From JAVEDQ01 sp963783105 (GTDB lineage Bacteria; Actinomycetota; Actinomycetes; Frankiales; Frankiaceae): DNA of 64,000 nt. Position 1 is the first letter of the stretch, and every line of letters starts with the position of its first letter. The position numbers and the translations under genes are program-made. Below, one piece after another: positions 50,801 through 58,142 of this stretch. The notes under the pieces are model-generated. The model was not told where the DNA came from and ran no database searches. It worked only from the letters and a program-made list of their open reading frames with translations. Where the stretch lies: positions 248,001-312,000 of the forward strand of contig CAWAMI010000002.1 of NCBI GenBank assembly GCA_963783105.1. The letters run 5' to 3'.

Positions 50801-51054
50801 AGCACCTGGCGGGCGCCGAGCGCTCCACCGCGCTGTGGTCGGGCACCGCCTGGCAGGCCGCGACGACGGAGGCACGAGCGCACATCGCCGCGGCGGAAGG
50901 CGACACCACCGCTGCGCAACGACTGCTCGCCGAGGCGGCGCACGCGTTCCAGCAGGCGGGTCACCCGCTCGACGTCGACCGGTGCCGGCGGACGCTTCTC
51001 CCACTGCCGTCGCCGCGTCAGAGAAGCCACCCGAGCGCGAGCGCGACGGCGTAA
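47893..51054 (+). CDS. large SARP/AfsR-type regulator (OmpR-HTH, BTAD, AAA, TPR)
   Basis: 1053 aa from ATG 47893. Domains in order: an OmpR-like winged helix (MTIEIRLLGGFEVEVDGSAV, about 1-95), a BTAD domain (about 100-240, WAELLELDPADEEAHVGLMR, LRQELGLAPGPAAVELRDHL), an AAA ATPase with Walker A TGPPGSGKSALLV and Walker B LLVVDDVHDGDD, and long helical TPR-like repeats to the end. SARPs activate genes by binding heptameric direct repeats near -35. Two divergent intergenic regions flanking this gene carry such repeats. The last 37 nt overlap azlD on the other strand. Confidence 0.9.
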   Translation: MTIEIRLLGGFEVEVDGSAVPPTAWQRRAAADLVKLLALAPARTLHRERVLDALWPGVAVDEAAPRLHKAAHYARRALGRDDAVVLRADSVALLPGVDVAVDLEAFERLAREAERRADAVGAERALAVATGDLLPEDPYEAWAEAARAHVTARRAELLRQSGRWAELLELDPADEEAHVGLMREHARRGDRRAALRQYERLDRALRQELGLAPGPAAVELRDHLLAASDPDAPEEDDDLVGRDGECALLDEVIRRAAAGEGRAALLTGPPGSGKSALLVRTVHAAQRRGWRSGRGSASRIEGAWPYAPVLEALADLCREHPALLDGLADEHRSEIERALALRDVATPEDGGHQRLFIAAAELLRLAAAGEGALLVVDDVHDGDDASLRLLHHLARASARARVVVLLAYRSGPLPAALADVRTSLLDRRTAVELALPPLDDAAVRDLVERHVRSPDDALIRSITTLSEGLPLAVVELARRAASAGGDVRPLMSVLTDQLPRRVREVLTRVAVSGIAFDTDEFVALAGLDENSAYDRLDEALAARAVVPGDSGYRFRHPLLRQALLDEIPEHRRRLLHRDAAARLASLGASPARIAHHLVAAGDPVGAAPHLLQAARAEAAVGAYHDALDLLDDAEEHPPDDVAAPIKVLRADMLTRLGDPRAVGAYRTAIRLADGDLRRHARTGLARAAIAAGDLETATAAIDGLTLDGGPGDGPLLLAQGNLAFFRGDVDSAAAIAQRARALLAEAEDSWELLDLVALQGLIAHQRGEWFSRLDSELRSAGHRMVTAVFDANLCVSEYLLYGPTPYPEVLRLAADIRRSAEKAGALRAVAFAASLTGEASLMSGDLEQAETALHEAVDLHAEAGARAGQAHSLQRLAEVRIARGDTRGARELLDRALPLARWTPVALHLLQRIYGSMIAAAPDPVSARDTVELAQATTDDRDACWFCSVMFEVPASIACADVGDLAAAREHLAGAERSTALWSGTAWQAATTEARAHIAAAEGDTTAAQRLLAEAAHAFQQAGHPLDVDRCRRTLLPLPSPRQRSHPSASATA

Positions 51055-51344
51055 CAGGAGGCCGCGCCGAGCATCACGCGCGCCACACTCCACCCCCGCA
51101 GCGCGAGTGCCGCGGTCACGATGAGCGGCAACCACAGCAGGAGGCGTTCGCCGCCGTCGCGCTGCACGTCGGAACCGGCCACGGCCGACGCGAGCAGCGC
51201 CGCCAGCGCGGCCGTCCCCGCATCGCGCAGCAGCAGCGCAACGCGCTCGGGAACCCGCAGCCGTCCGGCGAGCAGCAGCGGCAGGGCGCGAAAGCCGTAG
51301 CTACCCGCGCCGACGATCAGGACACCCAGCCACTCGGCGCTCAC
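51018..51344 (-). CDS. azlD: AzlD-family branched-chain amino acid export protein
   Basis: 108 aa from GTG 51344, overlapping the azlC stop as GTGA. Three to four helices and the family segment YGFRALPLLLAGRLRVPERV are visible. AzlD pairs with AzlC to form a branched-chain amino acid or azaleucine exporter. Its 3' end overlaps the regulator gene by 37 nt tail to tail. Confidence 0.85.
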   Translation of the reverse strand: MSAEWLGVLIVGAGSYGFRALPLLLAGRLRVPERVALLLRDAGTAALAALLASAVAGSDVQRDGGERLLLWLPLIVTAALALRGWSVARVMLGAASCYAVALALGWLL

Positions 51345-52090
51345 GACGCCCTCCCCCGCGCCAGACCGGCGGCGGCGCCGGCGAGCATGCCGGCGAGCAC
51401 CCCGGTGCCCGACGGCCAGCTCCGGGTCGCCAACCCGACGAGGGCGCCGACGACGACGCACGCCGCACCGGGCCGGGTGCGCGCGTTCGGCACGACGAGC
51501 GTGGCCAGGCAGACCGGCACGGCCACGTCGGCCGCCGTCGCCACCGGCGAGCGCCCCAACAGCAACCCGGCGGTCACGGCTGCTCCCCAGCCGCACCACA
51601 GGACGAGTCCGGCCCCGAGGTAGTACGCCCGCATGGCGTGCTTCCGAGGCCTTCCCTGGACGAGGGCCCACAGCGGGTCGACGAGCAGAGCGGCCACAGC
51701 GGCGCGCCAGCGCCAGTGCTCGTCCCGCAGCTCCGGCGCGAGCGCTGCGCTGAAGGCCAGCAGCCGCGTGTTGACGAGCAGGCCGGTCGCGACGACCGCG
51801 AGCAGGCCCTGCCCCTGCGACAGAGACCCCAGCACCGCCAGATGCGCGCTGCCCGAGTAGATGAGCCACGTACCCGCCCACCCGGCGGCCGCGTCACGGC
51901 TCGCCGCCGCCGCCGTCCCGACCACGAGCCCGTAGGGCACAAGGCCGACGAGCAGGGCTGCCATCGCGAGTGCCCCGGCACGATAGGCGCCGCGGGCGTC
52001 CGGGGTCGGCGTGGAGGGCGTCGGCGTGGTCGGCGACGGCGTCGGCGTCGGCGTCGGCCGTCGCCGTCGCCGTCTCAACGGTCCGGTCAA
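51341..52090 (-). CDS. azlC: AzlC-family permease (N-terminus uncertain)
   Basis: The core protein (about 215 aa from GAYRAGALAMAALLVGLVPYG) has the five to six helices and LIYSGSAHLAVLGSL, LLVNTRLLAFSAALAPEL and LVDPLWALV typical of AzlC. The frame can start at TTG 52090, but the only good Shine-Dalgarno sequence (GGAGG then CGGCC) precedes ATG 52106 in another frame, which encodes MTTATIDRTVETATATAD and then runs into low-complexity sequence. A one-base change in the GTCGGC-rich tract near 52020-52070 would join them. SARP-type repeats lie upstream. Confidence 0.75.
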   Translation of the reverse strand: MTGPLRRRRRRPTPTPTPSPTTPTPSTPTPDARGAYRAGALAMAALLVGLVPYGLVVGTAAAASRDAAAGWAGTWLIYSGSAHLAVLGSLSQGQGLLAVVATGLLVNTRLLAFSAALAPELRDEHWRWRAAVAALLVDPLWALVQGRPRKHAMRAYYLGAGLVLWCGWGAAVTAGLLLGRSPVATAADVAVPVCLATLVVPNARTRPGAACVVVGALVGLATRSWPSGTGVLAGMLAGAAAGLARGRAS

Positions 52091-52173
52091 TCGTCGCCGT
52101 GGTCATGGCCGCCTCCGTCGGGCTGGTTCTCCGAGGTCTTCTGCCATCGAGGTCCTCGGCATCGACGGCGTCG

Positions 52174-52265
52174 ACGATCCCGGCCGACCCTTCCCGGCTC
52201 CTTCCGCCGCTTACGGCAGGGTCGGGCGAGCCCGGAAGCGAGCCGGAAGGTCCGCGGAGAAAGGT
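52174..52265. promoter_or_regulatory. double SARP-type operator between azlC and zinc-ribbon gene
   Basis: Plus strand: CGGAAGC (52233-52239), 4 bp, CGGAAGG (52244-52250), 9 bp, AAAGGT (52260-52265). Minus strand: CGGAAGG (52200-52206), 4 bp, GGGAAGG (52189-52195), 9 bp, GATCGT (52174-52179). The layout is identical to the operator between the OsmC and PIG-L genes. Confidence 0.78.
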
Positions 52266-52297
52266 GCGGCGCACCGCAACAGGTACCTGGAGGAACC

Positions 52298-52792
52298 ATG
52301 AACCGGATAGAGGCCACCTGCTCCCGCTGCAGCACCCGGCTGTCCGCTCCCCCTCGCTCGGTGCTCCTCGATGCCGCTGCGCCCTGTGGCTGGCTGGTGT
52401 GCGAGACCTGCTACGACGTCGTGGACGTCCCCGTGCCGCAGAGCATGATCGTCGGGTTGATCGTGTGGGGCTGCCGGCCCCTCGACGCACCCGTCAGCGT
52501 GCCGCATCCCGAAACCCGTTCGCCCGGCCCTCCGTTCGACGCCGACGACGTCCTGGCGTTCCACGAACTGCTGCAAGACGACCCGGGGCTCGCGGCGGCG
52601 CTGCTCGACGTTGCGGTCGCGGACAAGCCGTCCCCGCGGACGGGTGGCCGAAGACGGGCGATTGTCGGCGGACCGCGATGCTCGGGGCGGAGATGTTGGA
52701 GATCCGGCGGGCGGTGCAGCGGCTGCTGGCGCAGGACTCCCGTCGGCTGGTCGAGTTCGACCGGCTCGAGGGCTATGCGGACGCGGGGCTGA
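52298..52792 (+). CDS. small zinc-ribbon-like protein, C-terminus run on
   Basis: ATG 52298 follows GGAGGAACC. The first about 105 residues look genuine: a C-x2-C pair in ATCSRCSTRLSAPPRSVLL, a second pair in WLVCETCYDVVDVPVP and an acidic helix FDADDVLAFHELLQDDPGLA. This suggests a zinc-ribbon or zinc-binding regulator of unknown role. Beyond about residue 110 the frame becomes Arg/Gly-rich and overlaps a DUF222 gene in another frame, so the natural 3' end was probably lost at a junction near 52630. It has its own SARP-type operator. Confidence 0.6.
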   Translation: MNRIEATCSRCSTRLSAPPRSVLLDAAAPCGWLVCETCYDVVDVPVPQSMIVGLIVWGCRPLDAPVSVPHPETRSPGPPFDADDVLAFHELLQDDPGLAAALLDVAVADKPSPRTGGRRRAIVGGPRCSGRRCWRSGGRCSGCWRRTPVGWSSSTGSRAMRTRG

Positions 52793-54020
52793 CCTCGAGC
52801 AAGGCGTGGCTGGCGACGCAGACGCTGGCCACGCGCGGGCAGGCGGCCGGAGAGGTCAGCACCGCAAGGGTGCGGGAGCGGCTGCCCGGCCTGTTCGCCG
52901 CCTGGGACCGTGGGGAGACGACCTTCGAGCACGTCCACACGGCCGAGGTGGTGCTGCGGAAGCTGCCCGAGCAGCTGTGGCCGGAGGTCGACGAGCCGAT
53001 CACCGCCCATGCCCGGGTGCTGACCGCGAAGGAGTTCGGCGACTGGCTGCGGCGCCTGGCCCAGAGCCTGGGGCCGGAGCCGAAGGGCAAGGACGAAACG
53101 CAGCACGAGATGCGCCGGCTCACCGTGTCGCGGGGGATGTTCGGGATGCACAACATCCACGGCCGGGTCAGCGACGAGGTCGCGGAGAAGCTGCACGCCG
53201 CGCTGTCCGCCGCCTCCCGTCCCGACGTCGAGGGGGAAGTGCGGCTGCCGAACCAGCGCACCGCCGACGCCCTCGAGCAGGTGCTCGACGCGGTGCTGGA
53301 CTCCGGGCAGCACCCCGACCGAACGCGAGCATGATCAGCCGCACTCCGACAGCGTCATCCGCCCGGACGGCGAGCAGGCCCAACGCGACGAAGAAGCCGA
53401 ACGCCGCCAGGGCGGCGACCTGTGGCGGCTGGGCGCCGACGAGCGGGCGGCGCGGGTCGAGGCCGCCGCCGCGGCGGCCGACGCCGCCGCCGACGTCACC
53501 TCCGGCCAGCCCCGCTACTACTGGACCGGCCCCGCCACCGTCGCCGCCACCCGCCGGCTCGCCTGCGACGGCATCGTCCTCCCGATCTTCACCCGCAACG
53601 GCCAGCCCATCGACGTCGGCCGCCGCAGCCCTCGTCGATCTGCCCCGATGTGCCGTTGATCCGAACGCGACCAGCATTGATGCTTGCCCGGCTGCGACCG
53701 CCCCGGCCGCTGGGCCAACGTCCACCACGCCGTCCTGGGCCGACGGCGGCCCCACCGACCAGTGGAACCTCCTGCTGCTCTGCGCCGAACACCACACCGC
53801 AGCCCACGACGGCCACTGGACCGTCGTCCTGCACGCACCCGGCAAGATCACCGTCCGCCGACGCAGGTCCCCGAGAGAGCCCCTCTACGAGATCCGCCTC
53901 GAGGCACCACCGCGGACCGGCCCCAACCTGCAGAGCAAACTCCACGCGGCAGCCGAACGAGCGCGTCCGAGAGGGCGACGTGCGAGCGGCCGCAGGCAAA
54001 GGGGAACAGTAGGTTCGCTT
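52678..54020 (+). pseudogene. broken DUF222/HNH endonuclease gene
   Basis: From ATG 52678 the frame encodes DUF222: EIRRAVQRLLAQDSRRLVEF, HTAEVVLRKLPEQLWPEVDE and RGMFGMHNIHGRVSDEVAEK. It stops at 53334 after DSGQHPDRTRA. The next frame (from 53327) continues HSDSVIRPDGEQAQRDEE and RRLACDGIVLPIFTRNGQPI. A third frame carries the HNH end, WADGGPTDQWNLLLLCAEHH and HDGHWTVVLHAPGKITV. At least three lesions, one apparently a deletion, split one 13E12-repeat-like gene. Remnants run to just before the acyl-CoA dehydrogenase. The 5' part is missing too. Confidence 0.75.
54010..54015 (+). promoter_or_regulatory. -10 element TAGGTT of a leaderless promoter
   Basis: TAGGTT ends 8 nt before ATG 54024, which lacks a Shine-Dalgarno sequence. 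Confidence 0.4.
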
Positions 54021-54023
54021 CTC

Positions 54024-55238
54024 ATGGACTTCGCGCACTCCGAGCGGGCGCAGGACTATCTGAAGAGGGTCGGCGCCTTTCTCGACGACGAGATCCGGCC
54101 GGTCGAGGAGCCGTATCTGAGGGAGCTGCACGCCCGCGAGGACCGCTGGGTCGTCCTGCCGGTGGTCGAGGAGCTGAAGGCCAAGGCAAAGGAGCAGGGG
54201 CTCTGGAACCTGTTCCTTCCCGACGCCCGCTACGGCCCTGGGCTGACCAACGCCGAATACGCACCGCTGGCCGAGCTCATGGGCGGCTCGTTCCTCGCCC
54301 CCGAGGTGTTCAACTGCAACGCCCCGGACACCGGGAACATGGAGGTGCTGGTCGCCTACGGCAGCGACGAGCAGAAGGAGCAGTGGCTCCAGCCGCTGCT
54401 CGACGGGCGCATCCGGTCCACCTTCTGCATGACCGAGCCGGACGTCGCCTCCTCCGACGCCACGAACATGGCGGCGACCGCCGTGGTCGAAGGCGACGAG
54501 ATCGTGCTCAACGGCCGGAAGTGGTGGAGCACCGGCATCGGGCACCCGGACTGCAAGGTCCTCATCTTCATGGGCCTCACCGACCCGGACGCCCACCGGT
54601 ACGCCCAGCACTCGATGGTGCTGGTGCCGAAGGACGCCCCGGGCGTGAAGGTCGAGCGGCTGCTCCCGACGATGGGCCGCTTCGACGAGCCCTACGGGCA
54701 CGGCGAGGTCAGCTTCACCGACGTGCGCCTGCCGCTGTCCAACGTCATCGCCGGGCCGGGGCGCGCCTTCGAGATCGCGCAGGGACGGTTGGGGCCGGGG
54801 CGCGTCCACCACTGCATGCGGCTGATCGGCCTGGCCGAGTACGCGTTGCGGCTCGCGTGCGAGCGGGCGACCAGCCGCGTGGCCTTCGGCAAGCCGATCG
54901 CCAACCTCGGCGGCAATCGCGAGCGCATCGCCGACGCCCGCATCGCGATCGAGTCGGCGCGCCTGCTCGTCCTGAAAACCGCCTGGCTGCTCGACACCGG
55001 CGGGCCGATGGCGGCGCTGTCGGAGGTCAGCCAGATCAAGGTGCTGGTGCCGAAGATGGCGCAGGACGTCATCGACATGGCGATGCAGATCCACGGCGGT
55101 GCCGGGATGTCCGACGACACCGCGCTCTCCGGCGCCTGGACGATGGCCCGCTCCCTCCGCCTCGCCGACGGCCCGGACGAGGTCCACCGCGGCGTGGTGG
55201 CGCGGCTGGAGCTGTCCAAGTACGGGATGAAGCGATGA
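54024..55238 (+). CDS. acyl-CoA dehydrogenase (ACAD11-like)
   Basis: 404 aa. Conserved segments: FCMTEPDVASSDATNMAATA, NGRKWWSTGIGHPDCKVLIF, the FAD-binding FGKPIANLGGNRERIADAR and the C-terminal MQIHGGAGMSDDTALSGAWT. It introduces a 2,3-double bond into an acyl-CoA using FAD. ATG 54024 is probably leaderless. The stop overlaps a phosphotransferase-like start (ATGA). The pair mirrors vertebrate ACAD10/11, in which a kinase-like domain is fused to the dehydrogenase and helps degrade 4-hydroxy acids. Confidence 0.93.
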   Translation: MDFAHSERAQDYLKRVGAFLDDEIRPVEEPYLRELHAREDRWVVLPVVEELKAKAKEQGLWNLFLPDARYGPGLTNAEYAPLAELMGGSFLAPEVFNCNAPDTGNMEVLVAYGSDEQKEQWLQPLLDGRIRSTFCMTEPDVASSDATNMAATAVVEGDEIVLNGRKWWSTGIGHPDCKVLIFMGLTDPDAHRYAQHSMVLVPKDAPGVKVERLLPTMGRFDEPYGHGEVSFTDVRLPLSNVIAGPGRAFEIAQGRLGPGRVHHCMRLIGLAEYALRLACERATSRVAFGKPIANLGGNRERIADARIAIESARLLVLKTAWLLDTGGPMAALSEVSQIKVLVPKMAQDVIDMAMQIHGGAGMSDDTALSGAWTMARSLRLADGPDEVHRGVVARLELSKYGMKR

Positions 55239-56323
55239 CTCCCGGCGATGCAGCGATGAGCGCAGCCCCACTCGACGAGCCCAAGGACGTCCGGACCGAC
55301 GACGCGATCGACGCCGAGCGGGTCGGTGCCTGGCTCGCCGAGCAGGTGCCCGGACTCTCGGGTACGCCGGAGGTCAAGCAGTACTCGGGCGGGGCCTCCA
55401 ACCTCACCTACCTGCTCCGCTATCCCGATCGGGACCTGATCCTGCGCCGGCCACCGGCGGGCACCAAGGCGAAGTCGGCCCACGACATGCGTCGCGAGTA
55501 CCGCATCCAGGCGCTGCTGAAGCCGGCCTTCCCGTACGTGCCGGACATGGTGGCGTTCTGCGACGACCCCGGGGTGATCGGCAACGACTTCTATGTCATG
55601 GAACGGCTCGCCGGCGTGATCCTGCGCGGACGGCTGCCCCAGGGCATGCAGCTGCCGCCGGAGCAGGCGCGCGCGCTCTGCCAGTCGATGATCGAACGGC
55701 TGGCCGAGCTCCACGCCGTCGACGTCGCCGCGACGGGGCTCGACGAGTTCGGCCGCGGCAGCGGCTACGTGCGCCGGCAGGTGAAGGGCTGGTCGCAGCG
55801 CTACACCGCCGCGAAGACCTGGAACGTGCCGGGCTTCGCCAAGGTCATGCGCTGGCTGGACGAGAATCAGCCCGACGACGTCGGCACCTGTCTGATCCAC
55901 AACGACTGGCGCTTCGACAACCTCGTGCTCGACGCCGACGACCCGCAGCGCATCCTCGGCGTGCTCGACTGGGAGATGGCGACCGTGGGCGACCCGCTCA
56001 TGGACCTCGGCAGCGCCATCGCCTACTGGGTCCAGGCCGACGACGACCGGTTCATGGGCATGATGCGCCGCCAGCCGTCGCACGTGCCCGGGATGCTGAC
56101 CCGGCGCGAGCTGATCGAGGCCTACTGCGCCAAGAGCGGCCTCGCGGTCGACGACTTCACGTTCTACGAGGTCTTCGGCCTGTTCCGACTGGCGGTGATC
56201 ATGCAGCAGATCTACTACCGCTACCACCACAAGCAGACCCGGAACCCGGCCTTCCGCCCCTTCTGGATCGGCGTGAACTACCTCGATCGACGGTGCCGGC
56301 GCTTGATCCGCGCCTCTTCGTAA
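55235..56323 (+). CDS. aminoglycoside-phosphotransferase-like kinase, ACAD partner
   Basis: 362 aa. APH/choline-kinase fold: nucleotide-site SGGASNLTYLLRYPDRDLIL, catalytic-loop H-N-D-W-R-F-D-N (LIHNDWRFDNLVL) and the Mg-binding VLDWEMATVGDP. Such proteins beside ACAD11-like dehydrogenases are thought to phosphorylate 4-hydroxyacyl-CoA so it can be dehydrated and enter beta-oxidation. ATGA overlap with the dehydrogenase indicates translational coupling. Confidence 0.9.
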   Translation: MTPGDAAMSAAPLDEPKDVRTDDAIDAERVGAWLAEQVPGLSGTPEVKQYSGGASNLTYLLRYPDRDLILRRPPAGTKAKSAHDMRREYRIQALLKPAFPYVPDMVAFCDDPGVIGNDFYVMERLAGVILRGRLPQGMQLPPEQARALCQSMIERLAELHAVDVAATGLDEFGRGSGYVRRQVKGWSQRYTAAKTWNVPGFAKVMRWLDENQPDDVGTCLIHNDWRFDNLVLDADDPQRILGVLDWEMATVGDPLMDLGSAIAYWVQADDDRFMGMMRRQPSHVPGMLTRRELIEAYCAKSGLAVDDFTFYEVFGLFRLAVIMQQIYYRYHHKQTRNPAFRPFWIGVNYLDRRCRRLIRASS

Positions 56324-56405
56324 GTCAGACCACCTGTCGCGCGGCAGCCCGCGCTGGTGAGCAGGCCCGCGGGCGGACCGTCAACAACGCGTCCGGTCGT
56401 TACAG

Positions 56406-57131
56406 CTACGCGAAGATCCGCACCGGCGTCCCGAGCGGGAGGATCTTCGCCAGCGCCGTGATGTCGGCGTTCTTCAGCCGGATGCAACCGTGACTGACGT
56501 CCTTGCCGATCGTGGACGGGTCGTTCGTGCCGTGCAGGCCGATGACCCCGTCCCCGCCGGCGAAGTCCGTGAGCACCTCGGAGAAGCCGTTGAGGCCGTA
56601 GGCGTAGGGACCGTAGGCGCCCTCGGGCTTCGTCGTCTTGATCAGCACGCGCAGGTAGTAGGTGCCGCCGGGGGTGGGCGTCTCCTGCGTGCCGACACCG
56701 ATCGGATAGGTCTGCTGCAGCTGGTCGTTGTTGAAGAGCTTGAGCTCGTGTGCGCCGAGCGCGATGTCGAGGCGGTACGGCGTCCGCTTCAGCGACACCT
56801 GCTCGATCTTCACCCAGCCGGAGCTGCCGTTGGGCCGGACCGGCAACGCGACCTTGACCCAGTCGGTTTGCTGCTCCAGCACGAGGAACGTGAGCGGCTG
56901 GCCGTAGACGTCCGGGTTGGACAGGCTTTGACGAACTCCGGAATTGGGTGCGTCATAGATCGGAACCTTGGGTACCAGCGCCGTGGCGACGTAGGTCGGC
57001 CCGGTGTCCTCCTGCGGCACCACGGTCGAGTCGCCGCACCCCACCAGGAGGGTGGGTCCCAGGAGAAAGGCCAGGATGACGGGGATGAGAAGACTGCGCC
57101 GCGACACGCGGACGACTGACGCGCCGGACAT
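56406..57131 (-). CDS. L,D-transpeptidase lipoprotein (YkuD domain)
   Basis: 241 aa from ATG 57131 (ATG 57140 would add three residues). A basic signal ends in the lipobox LLVGC, giving a lipoprotein on the outer membrane face. An SH3-like region (YDAPNSGVRQSLSNPD, WVKVALPVRPNGSSGWVKIE) precedes the YkuD domain with VIGLHGTNDP and the catalytic S-H-G-C-I-R (GKDVSHGCIRLKN). It forms 3-3 peptidoglycan cross-links or attaches proteins to the wall. It is convergent with the phosphotransferase and divergent from a secreted protein gene. Confidence 0.92.
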   Translation of the reverse strand: MSGASVVRVSRRSLLIPVILAFLLGPTLLVGCGDSTVVPQEDTGPTYVATALVPKVPIYDAPNSGVRQSLSNPDVYGQPLTFLVLEQQTDWVKVALPVRPNGSSGWVKIEQVSLKRTPYRLDIALGAHELKLFNNDQLQQTYPIGVGTQETPTPGGTYYLRVLIKTTKPEGAYGPYAYGLNGFSEVLTDFAGGDGVIGLHGTNDPSTIGKDVSHGCIRLKNADITALAKILPLGTPVRIFA

Positions 57132-57180
57132 GACTCGCATGCTAGCCGTAACCGATAAGCCCCCTGCGCGTTCTAGGGGC

Positions 57181-57987
57181 ATGCTCCGCGCACGCTTCCC
57201 CCTTGCCGCTGCCGCCCTGGCCGCGACCATCGCGCTCGTCCCTGCGACCTCCGCTCTCGCCGCGGACGAGGGCGCCGCGCCACCGCTTCCCCCGGCCACG
57301 AACTCGCTCGCCCAGTCGGACACCAGCAACGACTCGTCGAACCCCACCACGACGAACAAGTCAACGGACTCGTCCACGACGAACAAGTCGGCGACCACGT
57401 CGAACGACACGGCCGACAAGTCGTCGACGACCTCGAGCGACCCGGGGGCAACGGACAGCAAGTCGTCGCTCCCGGACGTGGGCTCGCAGGCCGCCCTCCC
57501 CGACCTGACCGGCGGCCTCATCCCGGGTGGTTCTGGTGGTGACCCGGAGAACCCCTGCGCGGGTACTCCGCTGGAGAACCTGTGCTCGACGCTCACGGAC
57601 CCCACCAGCGTCCCTGACACGCTGAGCACCTTCGCGTCGTGCCTGCAGGATGCCGGCACCGACACGACCGCGGGCCAGAAGTGCGTCGAGACCTTCCTCG
57701 GAGACCTGGGGCTCCCCGGGACCGAGTGCTTCAGCCAGAACGGGTTCACTCTGCAGGACGCCCTGGACCAGATCCAGACGGCGTTGGCGGGGGGCCAGGA
57801 GTCGCTGACGCCCGAGGCTCTGCAGGCGCAGCTCACGAAGCTCCAGGATCAGGGTGAGGGCCTGATCAGCTGCCTCGCCCCGACCCCCCCACCGGTCGAC
57901 TCCGGGCAACAGATCAACACACCGACCAGCAACGATGTCGCCCCTCCGGCGGCTCCCGTCAACGCGACGCCGAACTTCACCGGCTGA
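57181..57987 (+). CDS. secreted Ser/Thr-rich protein with Cys-containing C-terminal domain
   Basis: 268 aa from ATG 57181. The signal peptide MLRARFPLAAAALAATIALV ends near ALA|ADEG. A 75-residue Ser/Thr/Asn-rich linker resembles a wall-spanning or glycosylated spacer. A domain with six cysteines follows (GDPENPCAGTPLENLCSTL, FASCLQDAGTD, QKCVETFLGDL, GTECFSQNGF and ISCLAPTPPP), presumably with three disulfides. I do not recognise the family. It is divergent from the L,D-transpeptidase, which suggests a cell-wall role. Confidence 0.7.
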   Translation: MLRARFPLAAAALAATIALVPATSALAADEGAAPPLPPATNSLAQSDTSNDSSNPTTTNKSTDSSTTNKSATTSNDTADKSSTTSSDPGATDSKSSLPDVGSQAALPDLTGGLIPGGSGGDPENPCAGTPLENLCSTLTDPTSVPDTLSTFASCLQDAGTDTTAGQKCVETFLGDLGLPGTECFSQNGFTLQDALDQIQTALAGGQESLTPEALQAQLTKLQDQGEGLISCLAPTPPPVDSGQQINTPTSNDVAPPAAPVNATPNFTG

Positions 57988-58006
57988 GCTCAGCACCCAC
58001 GCTCCA

Positions 58007-58040
58007 CGAGGGCCCTTCCGCTTCGGCGGGAGGGCCCTCG
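58007..58040. terminator. terminator hairpin with UUCG tetraloop
   Basis: A 15-bp stem with one G-T pair (58007-58021 with 58026-58040) closes on TTCG flanked by C and G, the very stable cUUCGg loop. It terminates the secreted-protein gene. Confidence 0.8.
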
Positions 58041-58142
58041 CGCACGTCCGTGCGCTGGAACGACGAAACTGGCGCGAGGGTTAGGCCGCGCTCACCGTGT
58101 CGCTCGGTTGGTGGTAGCAGTCCGGCGGTAGACAGTTCTCCA

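Noticed and set aside
57151..57158. ACCGATAA resembling the sigma-WhiG -10 element before the secreted-protein gene
   Set aside because: The TAAA -35 element expected about 15 bp upstream is absent (GACT is found), so the match is likely chance.
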